Shown piece by piece: positions 7,427-15,528 of a DNA stretch of 17,073 bases. Within the stretch, counting starts at the first letter, position 1. The number at the start of each line of letters is the position of its first letter. A program made the translations under genes and the position numbers. This DNA comes from AP-16 sp036395835 (GTDB lineage: Bacteria; Pseudomonadota; Alphaproteobacteria; Rhizobiales; Xanthobacteraceae): assembly GCA_036395835.1 (NCBI GenBank), contig DASWCW010000091.1, positions 1 to 17,073 of the forward strand. The letters are read 5' to 3'. The notes under the pieces were generated by a model. The model worked only from the letters and a program-made list of their open reading frames with translations, was not told the origin of the DNA and did no database searches.

Positions 7427-8728
7427 GTGGGGATTCCGGCGGGGACTGACATCCTGGTGATCGGCGGCGGTCCCGCCGGCAGTTCCGCGGCCACCGAGCT
7501 CGCGCGCCGCGGATACCGGGTCATGCTGGTCGACAAGGCTCGACATCCCCGCGAAGTCGTCGGCGAAAGCATTTTGCCGCACGCGTGGCGATACTTCGAT
7601 CTGCTCGGGGCGACGGAGCTCGTTGCGCGCGAGGGTTTCGTGAAAAAGGCGGGCGGCGTGGTCGCTTGGGATGGCAAACTCAGCGAAATTTCATTCCGGG
7701 ATTTCGAGTTCGACCGGCCGGGCCTGCATGTGGAACGAGCCGCGCTCGATCATCTGCTGTTGAACAATGCGCGCGCTGCCGGCGTGCAGGTCTTCGAAGG
7801 CGTCATGGCGGAGAGTTTCGTCGAAGACCGGGGCGAGGGTGCACAGGTTTGGCTGCTGGACATCGAGAGCAAGGATCGCCGACGCGTGACATGCCGGTTT
7901 TTCATCGATGCTTCGGGCCAAGCTTCCTTTGTCGGACGCCAGCTGGGCGCGATTCGCCTCGATCCGGATTTTCGCTTCATCACCTTGTGGGGGTATTTCA
8001 CGGGCTCCCGCTACGTCGGCTCGGGCGGCATCGTCCGCCCGTTCGAGTATCTCATCCATCACCCGCCGATGACCTTTGTGTGCTCGCTCGGCAACTGGGG
8101 TTGGGCGTGGCACATTCCGCTTCGCAAGAACACCAGCGTCGGCATCCTCGTGCCGTTCGACGATTATAAGAAGCGGGCGGACGCGGCGCGCTCGCGCGAG
8201 CAATATTTTCTCGACACCTGCATGGCGAACCCGCATCTGGGCGCGTTGCTGCAAGATGCGCAATTGTCGGACGGCGGGGTTCGCCTCATGCGCGACTTTT
8301 CCTACACGTCCGCCAAGGTCGCAGGGCCCGGCTATTTCGTGATCGGCGATGCCGCCGGATTCGTCGATCCGATCTTTTCGATCGGCGTCGTGGTGGCGCT
8401 CTATGCGGGCGAGCTCGCCGCATGGGCGATCGATGCTTCGTTGCGCCGACCCGCGAGTGCATCCATGTACCGAGGTCTGTTCGAGGCGCAGTTGGCCGGG
8501 CGGGTCCAGCTTTACCGCACCGTGGCGCTGCCGACCGCGGATCAATCCCTGCCTGCTCCCGATGCTGCAAAGGTTTTTTTCGATTTTATTCCGGAATCGG
8601 AAAAGCAGCTGATGTGGTCCGCCGCGTCGATGACCATGCGTTCGGGTAATCTGGTGCGCACGGGAGGGCCGAACTGGATGCCGCCTCCCCTGAAACGCCG
8701 CGATCTGGAGGCGCTTCGTTTTCAATAA
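7427..8728 (+). CDS. Flavin-dependent halogenase-like FAD oxidoreductase
   Basis: The 433-residue protein has the halogenase layout: FAD-binding GGGPAG at 13-18, VVGESILPHAW at 44-54, a lysine pair (73-74) in GFVKKAGGVVAW where carrier-dependent halogenases have their catalytic lysine, WxWxIP as WAWHIP at 226-231, and the second FAD motif GDAAGFVDP at 307-315. Such enzymes use FADH2, O2 and halide to make hypohalous acid and halogenate a substrate, often one tethered to a carrier protein, which fits the adjacent carrier gene. GTG 7427 is chosen because GGAGG lies five bases upstream and the FAD motif starts right after it. A geranylgeranyl-reductase-like oxidoreductase is the alternative, but the WxWxIP motif favours halogenase. 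A separate flavin reductase would be needed; none is in view. Third positions look less GC-rich than in the flanking operons. Confidence 0.85.
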   Translation: MGIPAGTDILVIGGGPAGSSAATELARRGYRVMLVDKARHPREVVGESILPHAWRYFDLLGATELVAREGFVKKAGGVVAWDGKLSEISFRDFEFDRPGLHVERAALDHLLLNNARAAGVQVFEGVMAESFVEDRGEGAQVWLLDIESKDRRRVTCRFFIDASGQASFVGRQLGAIRLDPDFRFITLWGYFTGSRYVGSGGIVRPFEYLIHHPPMTFVCSLGNWGWAWHIPLRKNTSVGILVPFDDYKKRADAARSREQYFLDTCMANPHLGALLQDAQLSDGGVRLMRDFSYTSAKVAGPGYFVIGDAAGFVDPIFSIGVVVALYAGELAAWAIDASLRRPASASMYRGLFEAQLAGRVQLYRTVALPTADQSLPAPDAAKVFFDFIPESEKQLMWSAASMTMRSGNLVRTGGPNWMPPPLKRRDLEALRFQ

Positions 8729-8849
8729 CCGACTCGATTGCACGACACCGATTGGGGGCGCTGCGGGTGATGGCAATCGACTGAGCCCGACGCGCGATCT
8801 CGCGAACGTCGGCTCCAAGTTACGAAGCGCACCCCTTCCGGCTCGGCGC

Positions 8850-8878
8850 TTGACACCGCCGCGGCGCCTGCTCACGCT
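8850..8878 (+). promoter_or_regulatory. Possible -35 element for the amidohydrolase/peptide-transport operon
   Basis: CTTGACA with TTGACA at 8850-8855 is a perfect -35 match lying 62 bp before the amidohydrolase ATG. At 17 bp spacing the -10 position (8873-8878, CACGCT) is poor, so this is only a candidate. The 188-bp gap 8729-8916 otherwise shows no terminator or operator I can support. Confidence 0.25.
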
Positions 8879-8916
8879 CCATTTCTCGCCGCGTCTTCCT
8901 GGAAGGGCCTATCCGC

Positions 8917-10086
8917 ATGCCTGCGCTTCCCCGCGTCGCCGAATTTGCCGACGAGCTCGTGGCGATCCGCCGCGACCTCCACGCTCACCCGGAGATCGGG
9001 TTCGAGGAGAGCCGGACCTCCGGCATCGTGGCCGAAAAGCTCGCGGCCTGGGGCATCGAGGTTCATCGCGGCGTCGGCAAGACCGGGGTCGTGGGCGTGC
9101 TCACGGGGCGCGCCGCGGGCTCGCGCCGCATCGGGCTTCGGGCCGACATGGACGCGCTGCCGATGGACGAGGAGACCAACCTGCCGTACCGCTCCAAGCA
9201 CCCGGGACGCTTCCACGGCTGCGGTCATGACGGGCACACCACCATGCTGCTCGGGGCGGCGCGGTACCTCGCGGAGACCCGCAAATTCGCCGGCACCGTG
9301 GTGTTCATCTTCCAGCCGGCCGAGGAGGGGCTCGGCGGCGCCCGCGCCATGCTGGCCGACGGGCTGTTCGAGCGCTTCCCCTGCGACGAGATCTATGCGC
9401 TCCACAACGCGCCCGAAGGTCCGCAGGGCCAGGTCTCGGTGCATAGCGGGCCGATGATGGCCGGCGCGGATTTCTTCGACATCCGCATCACCGGCCGCGG
9501 CGCCCACGGCGCCCATCCGCACCAGGCGATCGATCCCATCGCCGTGGCGATCACGTTGGCGCAGGCCATGCAGACGATCGTGAGCCGCAACACCGACCCG
9601 CGATACCCGACGGTCGTCTCCATCACGCAGATCCACGCCGGTTCGGCCTACAACGTGATCCCGGAGAGCGCGCATCTCGCCGGCACCGTCCGCACGTTCC
9701 GCGACGAGGTGCGCGAGCTCGTCCGCACCCGCATTCGCGCGCTCGCGTCCGGCATTGCCGCGAGCTTCGCGGCCAGTATCGAGGTCGACATCCGCGACAT
9801 TTTCACCGTGCTGGAAAACCACGAGGCGCAGACCTTGGCGGCGACCGAAGCCGCACGCGAGATCGTCGGCGAGGCGCTGCTCGAGGCCGAGCCGCGGCCG
9901 AAAATGGCCAGCGAAGATTTCGCCGACATGCTGCGCGCCGTCCCGGGCGCCTATTTCTGGCTCGGGCAGACGCCGGGTCCGGCGGTGCACAATCCCGGCT
10001 ACATTTTCGACGACGGCATCCTGCCGATCGGGGCGTCGCTCCTGGCGCGCATCGCCGAGCGGCAACTCGCCGGCGGATCGGTGTAA
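8917..10086 (+). CDS. M20 family amidohydrolase (aminoacylase / hippurate hydrolase type)
   Basis: This 389-residue cytoplasmic metallo-hydrolase cleaves N-acyl amino acids or similar amides. Family residues are all present: RRDLHAHPEIGFEE at 18-31, RADMDALPMDEET at 75-87, metal-binding HGCGHDGH at 100-107 (Cys102, His104), QPAEEG with Glu136/Glu137, LHN with His164, the dimerisation-domain motif GRGAHGAHPHQAIDP, and MASEDFADML followed by His358 in GPAVHNPGY. The Cys in HGCGHDGH marks the HipO/IAA-amino-acid-hydrolase branch rather than ArgE/DapE. ATG 8917 has GGAAGGG nine bases before it. The next gene, a peptide-binding protein, starts 37 bp after its stop, so the enzyme probably hydrolyses what the transporter brings in. 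Natural substrate is not readable. Confidence 0.94.
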   Translation: MPALPRVAEFADELVAIRRDLHAHPEIGFEESRTSGIVAEKLAAWGIEVHRGVGKTGVVGVLTGRAAGSRRIGLRADMDALPMDEETNLPYRSKHPGRFHGCGHDGHTTMLLGAARYLAETRKFAGTVVFIFQPAEEGLGGARAMLADGLFERFPCDEIYALHNAPEGPQGQVSVHSGPMMAGADFFDIRITGRGAHGAHPHQAIDPIAVAITLAQAMQTIVSRNTDPRYPTVVSITQIHAGSAYNVIPESAHLAGTVRTFRDEVRELVRTRIRALASGIAASFAASIEVDIRDIFTVLENHEAQTLAATEAAREIVGEALLEAEPRPKMASEDFADMLRAVPGAYFWLGQTPGPAVHNPGYIFDDGILPIGASLLARIAERQLAGGSV

Positions 10087-10123
10087 GGAAGACGCTACAG
10101 GCCGAAACATGGAGAGAATGCTC

Positions 10124-11716
10124 ATGACGATACGACGTGCCCTGCTTCGCGCGGCGCTGGCCGGCGTTTTCTGTGCGGCCGCGCTGTTGCCCGGCATCCG
10201 GCAGGCGGCCGCCGAGACCGTTCTGCGCGTGGTCATGCATTCCGACCTGAAGATCCTCGATCCGATCTGGACCACCGCCTACATCAGCCGCAATCACGGC
10301 TACATGATCTACGACACCCTGTTGGCGATGAACGCGCAGCAGGAGCCGCAGCCGCAGATGCTGGACAAGTGGGACGTGAGCGCCGACAAGCTCACCTACA
10401 CGTTCACGCTGCGCGACGGCCTGAAATGGCACGACGGCGCTGCGGTCACGTCGGAGGATTGCATCGCCTCGATCAAACGCTGGGGCGCGCGCGACACCAT
10501 GGGCCAGAAGCTGATGGCCTCGGTCGCCGCCTTGCAGGCGGTCGACCCCAAGACCTTCAAGCTGATCCTGAAAGAGCCATATGGCTTGGTGCTGCTCAGT
10601 CTCGCCAAGCCGAGCTCGAACGTGCCGTTCATGATGCCCAAGCGCGTGGCGGAGACCTCGCCGTCCGAGCAGATTTCCGACTACACCGGCTCCGGCCCGT
10701 TCATCTTCAAGCGGGACGAATGGAAGCCCGGCGAGAAGGCCGTATATATAAAGAATCCCGACTACAGGCCGCGCTCCGAAAAACCGAGCTGGGCCTCCGG
10801 CGGCAAGCTGGCGAAGGTCGAGCGGGTGGAATGGCTGGCGATCCCCGATGCCCAGACCGCCGTGAACGCGCTCATCGCCGGCGAGATCGACATGGTCGAG
10901 GATCCCTCGCTCGACCTGTTGCCGGTGCTGGAAGCCGACAAGAACGTCGGGCTCGCCAACATCAACACGCTCGGCAACCAATTCGTGTTCCGCTTCAATT
11001 GGACGCAGCCGCCGTTCGACAAGCCGAAGATCCGCCAAGCGGCATTCGCGGCGTTCAATCAGCAGGATTTCCTGCAGGCCGTGATCGGTGATTCCAAATA
11101 TTACAAGACCTGCGTGGCACTCTTCATTTGCGGCACGACGTTCGCGACGGAAACCGGCACGGCGCCGTATTTGCATTCCGACTTCGCGCTTGCGAAAAAG
11201 CTGCTGCAGGAGGCGGGCTATGACGGCACGCCGGTGCTGCTGATGCATTCGACCGACCTTCAGGTGCTCACCAATCTGGCGCCGGTGGCGAAGTCGCTGC
11301 TCGAGCGCGGCGGCTTCAAGGTCAACATGGTGGACATGGACTGGCAGTCGCTGGTGGCGCGGCGCGCCAAGAAGGTGCCGGTGAGCGAGGGCGGCTGGAA
11401 CGCGTTCATGACCTCGTGGGTGGCGGCCGACGTGCTCAACCCGATCTCGACGGCTTTCCTGGCGTCCAATTGCGATGCCGCCGGTCCGGGCTGGCCCTGC
11501 GACGCGGGCATGGAGAAGCTGCGCGATGCGTTCGCGCGCGAAAGCGATGTCGCCAAGCAAAAGCAGATCGCCGAGCAGGTGCAGCTTCGGGCGATCGAGG
11601 TCGGGACCCACGTCTGGGTCGGCCAGTGGTACAAACCGCTCGCCTATCGCAAGGACAAGGTCGACGGCTGGCTCGAGGCGCCAGTGCCGCTGTTCTGGAA
11701 CGTGACCAAACACTGA
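10124..11716 (+). CDS. ABC transporter substrate-binding protein, peptide/nickel (DppA/OppA, SBP family 5)
   Basis: This 530-residue exported binding protein matches the family's usual length. The signal peptide begins MTIRRALLRAALAG and ends near AAA-ET (30/31). Family segments are LKILDPIWTTAYISRNHGYM, TYTFTLRDGLKWHDGAAVTS, TGSGPFIFKRDEWKPGEKAV, and IRQAAFAAFNQQDFLQAVIG, then a C-terminal lobe ending PLFWNVTKH. Four Cys lie in two close pairs (KTCVALFICG; NCDAAGPGWPCD), probably disulfides in the periplasm. In-frame ATGs occur at 10109, 10118 and 10124; I choose 10124 because GGAGAG at 10111-10116 is seven bases upstream. It follows the amidohydrolase by 37 bp and is separated from the permease genes by a palindromic element. 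Ligand is unknown; peptides or peptide-like amides are likely. Confidence 0.94.
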   Translation: MTIRRALLRAALAGVFCAAALLPGIRQAAAETVLRVVMHSDLKILDPIWTTAYISRNHGYMIYDTLLAMNAQQEPQPQMLDKWDVSADKLTYTFTLRDGLKWHDGAAVTSEDCIASIKRWGARDTMGQKLMASVAALQAVDPKTFKLILKEPYGLVLLSLAKPSSNVPFMMPKRVAETSPSEQISDYTGSGPFIFKRDEWKPGEKAVYIKNPDYRPRSEKPSWASGGKLAKVERVEWLAIPDAQTAVNALIAGEIDMVEDPSLDLLPVLEADKNVGLANINTLGNQFVFRFNWTQPPFDKPKIRQAAFAAFNQQDFLQAVIGDSKYYKTCVALFICGTTFATETGTAPYLHSDFALAKKLLQEAGYDGTPVLLMHSTDLQVLTNLAPVAKSLLERGGFKVNMVDMDWQSLVARRAKKVPVSEGGWNAFMTSWVAADVLNPISTAFLASNCDAAGPGWPCDAGMEKLRDAFARESDVAKQKQIAEQVQLRAIEVGTHVWVGQWYKPLAYRKDKVDGWLEAPVPLFWNVTKH

Positions 11717-11761
11717 AGCGCGGCGTCCCGCTGGCGCATGGGGCGTCGCTCATGACTGCGA

Positions 11762-11891
11762 GCTTGCTCCGATCACCTCCCCCGCTTGCGGGGGAGGTCG
11801 GCTCGCGCGTGGAGCGCGCGAGCCGGGAGGGGCACATGGGCTCGCCGCCGTTTTTCCCCCTCCCCATCCCTCCCCCGCAAGCGGGGGAGGG
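11762..11891 (+). repeat. Palindromic intergenic element, copy B (three hairpins)
   Basis: It begins with GCTTGCTCC at 11762 and has three perfect 11-bp stems: 11775-11798 (ACCTCCCCCGC, TT loop), 11799-11825 (CGGCTCGCGCG, TGGAG loop) and 11868-11891 (CCCTCCCCCGC, AA loop). GGGAGGGG at 11825-11832 can also pair with CCCCTCCCC at 11857-11865. It aligns with copy A (4630-4752, opposite strand). Outer hairpins are nearly identical, and the central hairpin is different in sequence yet fully paired in both, so structure rather than sequence is kept there. It occupies most of the 226-bp gap between the peptide-binding protein and the first permease gene. The stretch 11892-11936 after it holds nothing else I recognise. 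Confidence 0.9.
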
Positions 11892-11942
11892 AGGCGTATG
11901 CGGGCCGCGTCCGGCGACACGTAATATCCGGGAGAGGTGCCG

Positions 11943-12884
11943 GTGTTCACCTTCATCGCCCATCGACTGCTCTCCGCCGTGCCGGTGCTGGCAACGGTCG
12001 CGATCGTCGTGTTCCTGATGCTCCGACTCACCCCCGGCGATCCCGCCGCCGTCATCGCCGGGGACACCGCCACGGCCGAGCAGGTCGCCGAGATCCGCGG
12101 CAAGCTCGGGCTCGACAAGCCGATGCTGCAGCAGTTCTTCATCTGGGCCGGGCACGGGCTGAAGGGCGATTTCGGCGAGAGCTTCTTCTTCAAGAAGCCG
12201 GTATCGGAGCTCATCACCCAGCGCATCGAGCCCACCCTCTCGCTCGCCCTCGTCACCATCGTGCTCGCGGTGCTGATCGCGGTGCCGCTCGGCGTGCTCG
12301 CCGCGCAGCGCGCGGGAAGCCTGCTCGACCGCTGCCTGATGGGGTTTTCCGTGCTCGGCTTCTCGGTCCCGGTGTTCGTCATCGGCTATCTCTTGATCTA
12401 CATCTTCGCCATCAAGATCAATTGGCTCCCGGTCCAAGGCTACCGCCGCATCGGCGAAAATATCGGCGATTGGGCGGTCCACCTCATCCTGCCGAGCCTC
12501 ACGCTCGCCGTGATCTACGTCGCGCTGATCGCGCGCATGACCCGCGCCAGCGTCATCGAGGTGCTCACCGAGGATTACATCCGCACCGCGCGCGCCAAGG
12601 GCCTGACCCGCCGCGTCATCCTGATCCGGCACGCGCTCCGAAATGCCGCGATTCCCATCGTCACCGTTATCGGGCTCGGCATCGCGCTGCTGATCGGCGG
12701 CGTGGTGGTCACCGAGAGCGTCTACAATATCCCCGGCCTCGGACGGCTCACCGTCGATGCGGTGCTCGCCCGCGATTATCCGGTCATCCAGGCCATCATC
12801 CTGCTGTTCTCGTTCGCCTATGTGCTGATCAATCTGCTGATCGATCTCGCCTACAGCTTCTTCGATCCGAGGATCCGCTATTGA
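11943..12884 (+). CDS. Peptide ABC transporter permease, DppB family
   Basis: This 313-residue inner-membrane permease has the DppB/OppB layout: N-terminal membrane anchor MFTFIAHRLLSAVPVL, the conserved TPGDPAAVIAGD after the first segment, GKLGLDKPMLQQFFIW, and the ATPase-docking EAA-type loop EDYIRTARAKGL near residue 217. A final membrane block ends in DPRIRY. Two in-frame GTG codons exist at 11937 and 11943. I take 11943 because GGAGAGG (11931-11937) then sits five bases upstream, and family members begin with a short Met-Phe lead. It pairs with the next gene, which overlaps its stop. The palindromic element upstream separates it from the binding-protein gene. Confidence 0.94.
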   Translation: MFTFIAHRLLSAVPVLATVAIVVFLMLRLTPGDPAAVIAGDTATAEQVAEIRGKLGLDKPMLQQFFIWAGHGLKGDFGESFFFKKPVSELITQRIEPTLSLALVTIVLAVLIAVPLGVLAAQRAGSLLDRCLMGFSVLGFSVPVFVIGYLLIYIFAIKINWLPVQGYRRIGENIGDWAVHLILPSLTLAVIYVALIARMTRASVIEVLTEDYIRTARAKGLTRRVILIRHALRNAAIPIVTVIGLGIALLIGGVVVTESVYNIPGLGRLTVDAVLARDYPVIQAIILLFSFAYVLINLLIDLAYSFFDPRIRY

Positions 12885-13816
12885 CGATCGAAGCCGAAGA
12901 CGAACGCGCCGTCGCCCGGCTTGCCGCGTCGCAAGCGCGGCCGACGCACGTCGGACGCCGGCTCCTGCACCACCGCAGCGTCGTGATCGGGGGCGCGCTC
13001 GTTTTGCTGATGGTGGCGATCGCGATCGTTGCGCCGTTGCTCGGCACGGTCGATCCCAAGGCGATCGATCCGGCGTACCGCAACCGCCTCCCGGGAACCG
13101 AGCACGTCATCACCCGGCTGGACGGCGCCACCACGACGCAGACCTTCTGGATGGGGACCGATAGCCTCGGCCGCGACATCTACAGCCGCGTGATCTACGG
13201 GGCGCGGGTGTCGCTGATCGTCGGCATCACCGTGGCGCTGATCAGCACCTTCGTCGGCCTGACGATCGGGCTGATCGCCGGTTACCTGCGCTGGGTCGAC
13301 ATGGTGATCATGCGAATCATGGACGGTCTCATGGCGATCCCGGGTATCCTGCTCGCGATCGGGCTCGTCGCGGTATGGGGCGCGGGGCTCTTTACCGTCA
13401 TCCTCGCGATCGTGGTACCGGAGATTCCACGCGTGGTCCGTCTGGTGCGCTCGATCGTGCTCACGATCCGCGAGGAACCCTATGTCGAGGCCGCTATCTC
13501 GGTCGGCACGCCGGTCCCACTGATCCTGATCCGGCACGTGATGCCCAACACGTTCGCGCCGATGATCGTGCAGGGCACGTTCGTTTGCGCCTCCGCGATC
13601 CTGATCGAAGCGATCCTGAGCTTTCTGGGCATCGGCATTCCGACCGACATTCCGACCTGGGGCAACATCATGGCCGAGGGCCGCCAGTTGTTCCGGGTCT
13701 ACCCGCACACCATCCTGTTTCCCGGCGTGTTCGTGGCGGTCACCGTGCTGGCCGTGAACATGCTCGGCGACGGCCTGCGCGACGCGCTCGACCCGCGCAT
13801 GGCGAAATCGATCTGA
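12881..13816 (+). CDS. Peptide ABC transporter permease, DppC family
   Basis: This 311-residue inner-membrane permease is the partner of the DppB-type protein. DppC hallmarks are a long cytoplasmic N-tail before the first membrane segment (about residues 33-52), the periplasmic motif FWMGTDSLGRDIYSRVIYGA, and the EAA loop PYVEAAISVGTPVPLILIRH. It ends with GDGLRDALDPRM, a usual DppC terminus. The only start before the membrane segment in this frame that fits is TTG at 12881, which overlaps the upstream TGA (TTGA) and has GAGG eight bases before it. A rare TTG start with overlap suggests coupled, modest translation. The next gene begins 2 bp after its stop. Confidence 0.93.
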   Translation: MTIEAEDERAVARLAASQARPTHVGRRLLHHRSVVIGGALVLLMVAIAIVAPLLGTVDPKAIDPAYRNRLPGTEHVITRLDGATTTQTFWMGTDSLGRDIYSRVIYGARVSLIVGITVALISTFVGLTIGLIAGYLRWVDMVIMRIMDGLMAIPGILLAIGLVAVWGAGLFTVILAIVVPEIPRVVRLVRSIVLTIREEPYVEAAISVGTPVPLILIRHVMPNTFAPMIVQGTFVCASAILIEAILSFLGIGIPTDIPTWGNIMAEGRQLFRVYPHTILFPGVFVAVTVLAVNMLGDGLRDALDPRMAKSI

Positions 13817-13818
13817 CC

Positions 13819-15450
13819 GTGACGGCCGCGCTGGAGCTCGCGCATCTCACCGTCGAGCTGCCGCCGGGCGGCGAGCGCACGCATGCGGTGCGCGACCTGA
13901 GCTTCGCGGTCGACCGGGGCGAGATCGTGTGCCTGATCGGCGAATCCGGCTCCGGCAAATCGGTCACCGCGCAGACCGTGATGGGGCTATTGCCGCGGAC
14001 GCTCAAACCGGTCGGCGGCGCGGTGCGGCTCGCGGGCGAGGAGATCCTGTTCGCTCCCGAGGCGCGGCTGCGGGATCTGCGCACCACGCGCATGTCGATG
14101 ATCTTCCAGGAGCCGATGACCGCGCTCAATCCGGTCATGACCTGCGGGGATCAGGTCGACGAAGTGCTGGCGACGCACACTTCTCTCAATGCGGCGGCGC
14201 GGCGGGAAAAGACCATTGCCATGCTGCGCCGCGTCGGCATCGCGGAGGCGGAGCGCATCTATGCCGCCTACCCGCACCAGCTCTCCGGCGGCCAGCGCCA
14301 GCGCATCATGATCGCCATGGCGCTGGTGCTCGAGCCGGGCTTGCTCATCGCGGATGAGCCCACCACCGCCCTCGACGTGACCACCCAGGCGCAGATCCTC
14401 AAGCTCATCAAGGACATTCAGCGCGAGCGCGGGATGGGCGTGCTGTTCATCACCCACGATTTCGGCGTAGTGAGCGAGATCGCCGACCGGGTCGCGGTGC
14501 TGCGCCTGGGCGAGCTCGTCGAGCTCGGCGCGATGCGCGACGTGCTGATGCGTCCCAAGCACGAGTACACCCGCACGCTGATCGCCTCGGTGCCCAGCAT
14601 GGTTCCGCGTGCGTCGCTGCGCGACGCGAGCGCGCCGCCGATGCTCCGCACCGAGGGTCTGACCAAAATCTATGCGGACGGCGGCCTGTTTCGCAGGAAG
14701 CAGCTGGTCCGCGCCGCCGAGGCGGTTTCGATCGAAATTCGCCGCGGCGAAGTGCTGGGCATCGTCGGCGAGTCCGGCTCCGGCAAATCGACCGTCGCGC
14801 GCTGCATCGCCCGCCTGATCGAGCCGACCGAAGGGCGCATCTGGCTCGGGCCGGACGAGCTCGCCGCCATGAGCGGCCGCCGCCTGCGCAAGCACCGGCG
14901 CCGGATCCAGATCGTGTTCCAGGATCCGTACCGCTCGCTCAATCCGCGGCGCAAGGTCGGCGAGTCGATCATCGAAGGGCCGATGAACTTCGGCCTGTCG
15001 CGCGCCGACGCGGTCGCGCGCGCGGCCGGGCTGCTGGAGTTCGTGCGGCTCGACCGCAACGCGCTCGAGCGGTTTCCGCAGGAGTTCTCCGGCGGACAGC
15101 GCCAGCGCATCTGCATCGCGCGCGCGCTGGCGATGGAGCCGGAGTTGCTGATCGCCGACGAAGCGGTGTCCGCGCTCGACGTCTCGGTCCAGGCCCAGGT
15201 GCTCCGGCTGTTCGCCGACGTGCGCAAGCGTTTGGGGCTGACCATGCTGTTCATCACCCACGATCTTCGCGTCGCCGCGCAGGTCTGCGACACGGTCGCG
15301 GTCATGCAGCGCGGCAAGGTGGTCGAGCACGGCGAGGTTTCGCGGATCTTCAGCGATCCGCAGCATGCCTACACACGCGCGCTGATCGAGGCGGCGCCGG
15401 GCCGGCACTGGAATTTCGCCGCGTTCGAGGGCACGGTGGCACAGAGCTAG
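13819..15450 (+). CDS. Fused dipeptide ABC transporter ATPase (DppD-DppF type, two nucleotide-binding domains)
   Basis: This 543-residue cytoplasmic protein carries two ABC domains in one chain. Domain 1 has Walker A GESGSGKS at 41-48, signature LSGGQ at 155-159 and Walker B LLIADEPTTALD (Asp179, Glu180). Domain 2 has Walker A GESGSGKS at 317-324, signature FSGGQ at 423-427 and Walker B LLIADEAVSALD (Asp447, Glu448). Each domain is followed by the Opp/Dpp regulatory tail (KHEYTRTLIASVP and QHAYTRALIEAAP). Separate DppD and DppF proteins are the commoner form; fusions like GsiA or YejF are known. GTG 13819 lies 2 bp after the dppC-type stop. All catalytic residues are present in both halves, so neither site looks degenerate. 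It completes a full importer with the two permeases and binding protein. Confidence 0.95.
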   Translation: MTAALELAHLTVELPPGGERTHAVRDLSFAVDRGEIVCLIGESGSGKSVTAQTVMGLLPRTLKPVGGAVRLAGEEILFAPEARLRDLRTTRMSMIFQEPMTALNPVMTCGDQVDEVLATHTSLNAAARREKTIAMLRRVGIAEAERIYAAYPHQLSGGQRQRIMIAMALVLEPGLLIADEPTTALDVTTQAQILKLIKDIQRERGMGVLFITHDFGVVSEIADRVAVLRLGELVELGAMRDVLMRPKHEYTRTLIASVPSMVPRASLRDASAPPMLRTEGLTKIYADGGLFRRKQLVRAAEAVSIEIRRGEVLGIVGESGSGKSTVARCIARLIEPTEGRIWLGPDELAAMSGRRLRKHRRRIQIVFQDPYRSLNPRRKVGESIIEGPMNFGLSRADAVARAAGLLEFVRLDRNALERFPQEFSGGQRQRICIARALAMEPELLIADEAVSALDVSVQAQVLRLFADVRKRLGLTMLFITHDLRVAAQVCDTVAVMQRGKVVEHGEVSRIFSDPQHAYTRALIEAAPGRHWNFAAFEGTVAQS

Positions 15451-15528
15451 CGACGCCAAGCGGTTGCGTGTTCTGGCCCGAACCTCGGCTTGCTGTTAGC
15501 TTGTGCCCGCTCGCCGTAATTTTGCAAA

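Noticed and set aside
8750..8790. CGATTG / CAATCG inverted repeat after the halogenase as a terminator
   Set aside because: Six-base arms with a long loop and no T-run; too weak to support.
7691..8875. Minus-strand open frame of 394 codons opposite the halogenase
   Set aside because: The plus strand carries the FAD and WxWxIP motifs with a good ribosome site; the antisense frame shows no family features.
8872..10275. Minus-strand open frame of 467 codons opposite the M20 amidohydrolase
   Set aside because: It is a mirror of the conserved hydrolase, with low-complexity composition and no recognisable motif.
9803..11713. Long minus-strand open frame (636 codons) opposite the peptide-binding protein
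   Set aside because: The plus strand has a clear family match, signal peptide and ribosome site here. The antisense product is rich in Arg, His and Leu without any domain pattern, which is usual for antisense frames in high-GC DNA.
13987..15459. Minus-strand open frame of 490 codons opposite the fused ATPase
   Set aside because: The plus-strand frame has two complete ABC domains; the antisense frame has only composition-driven openness.
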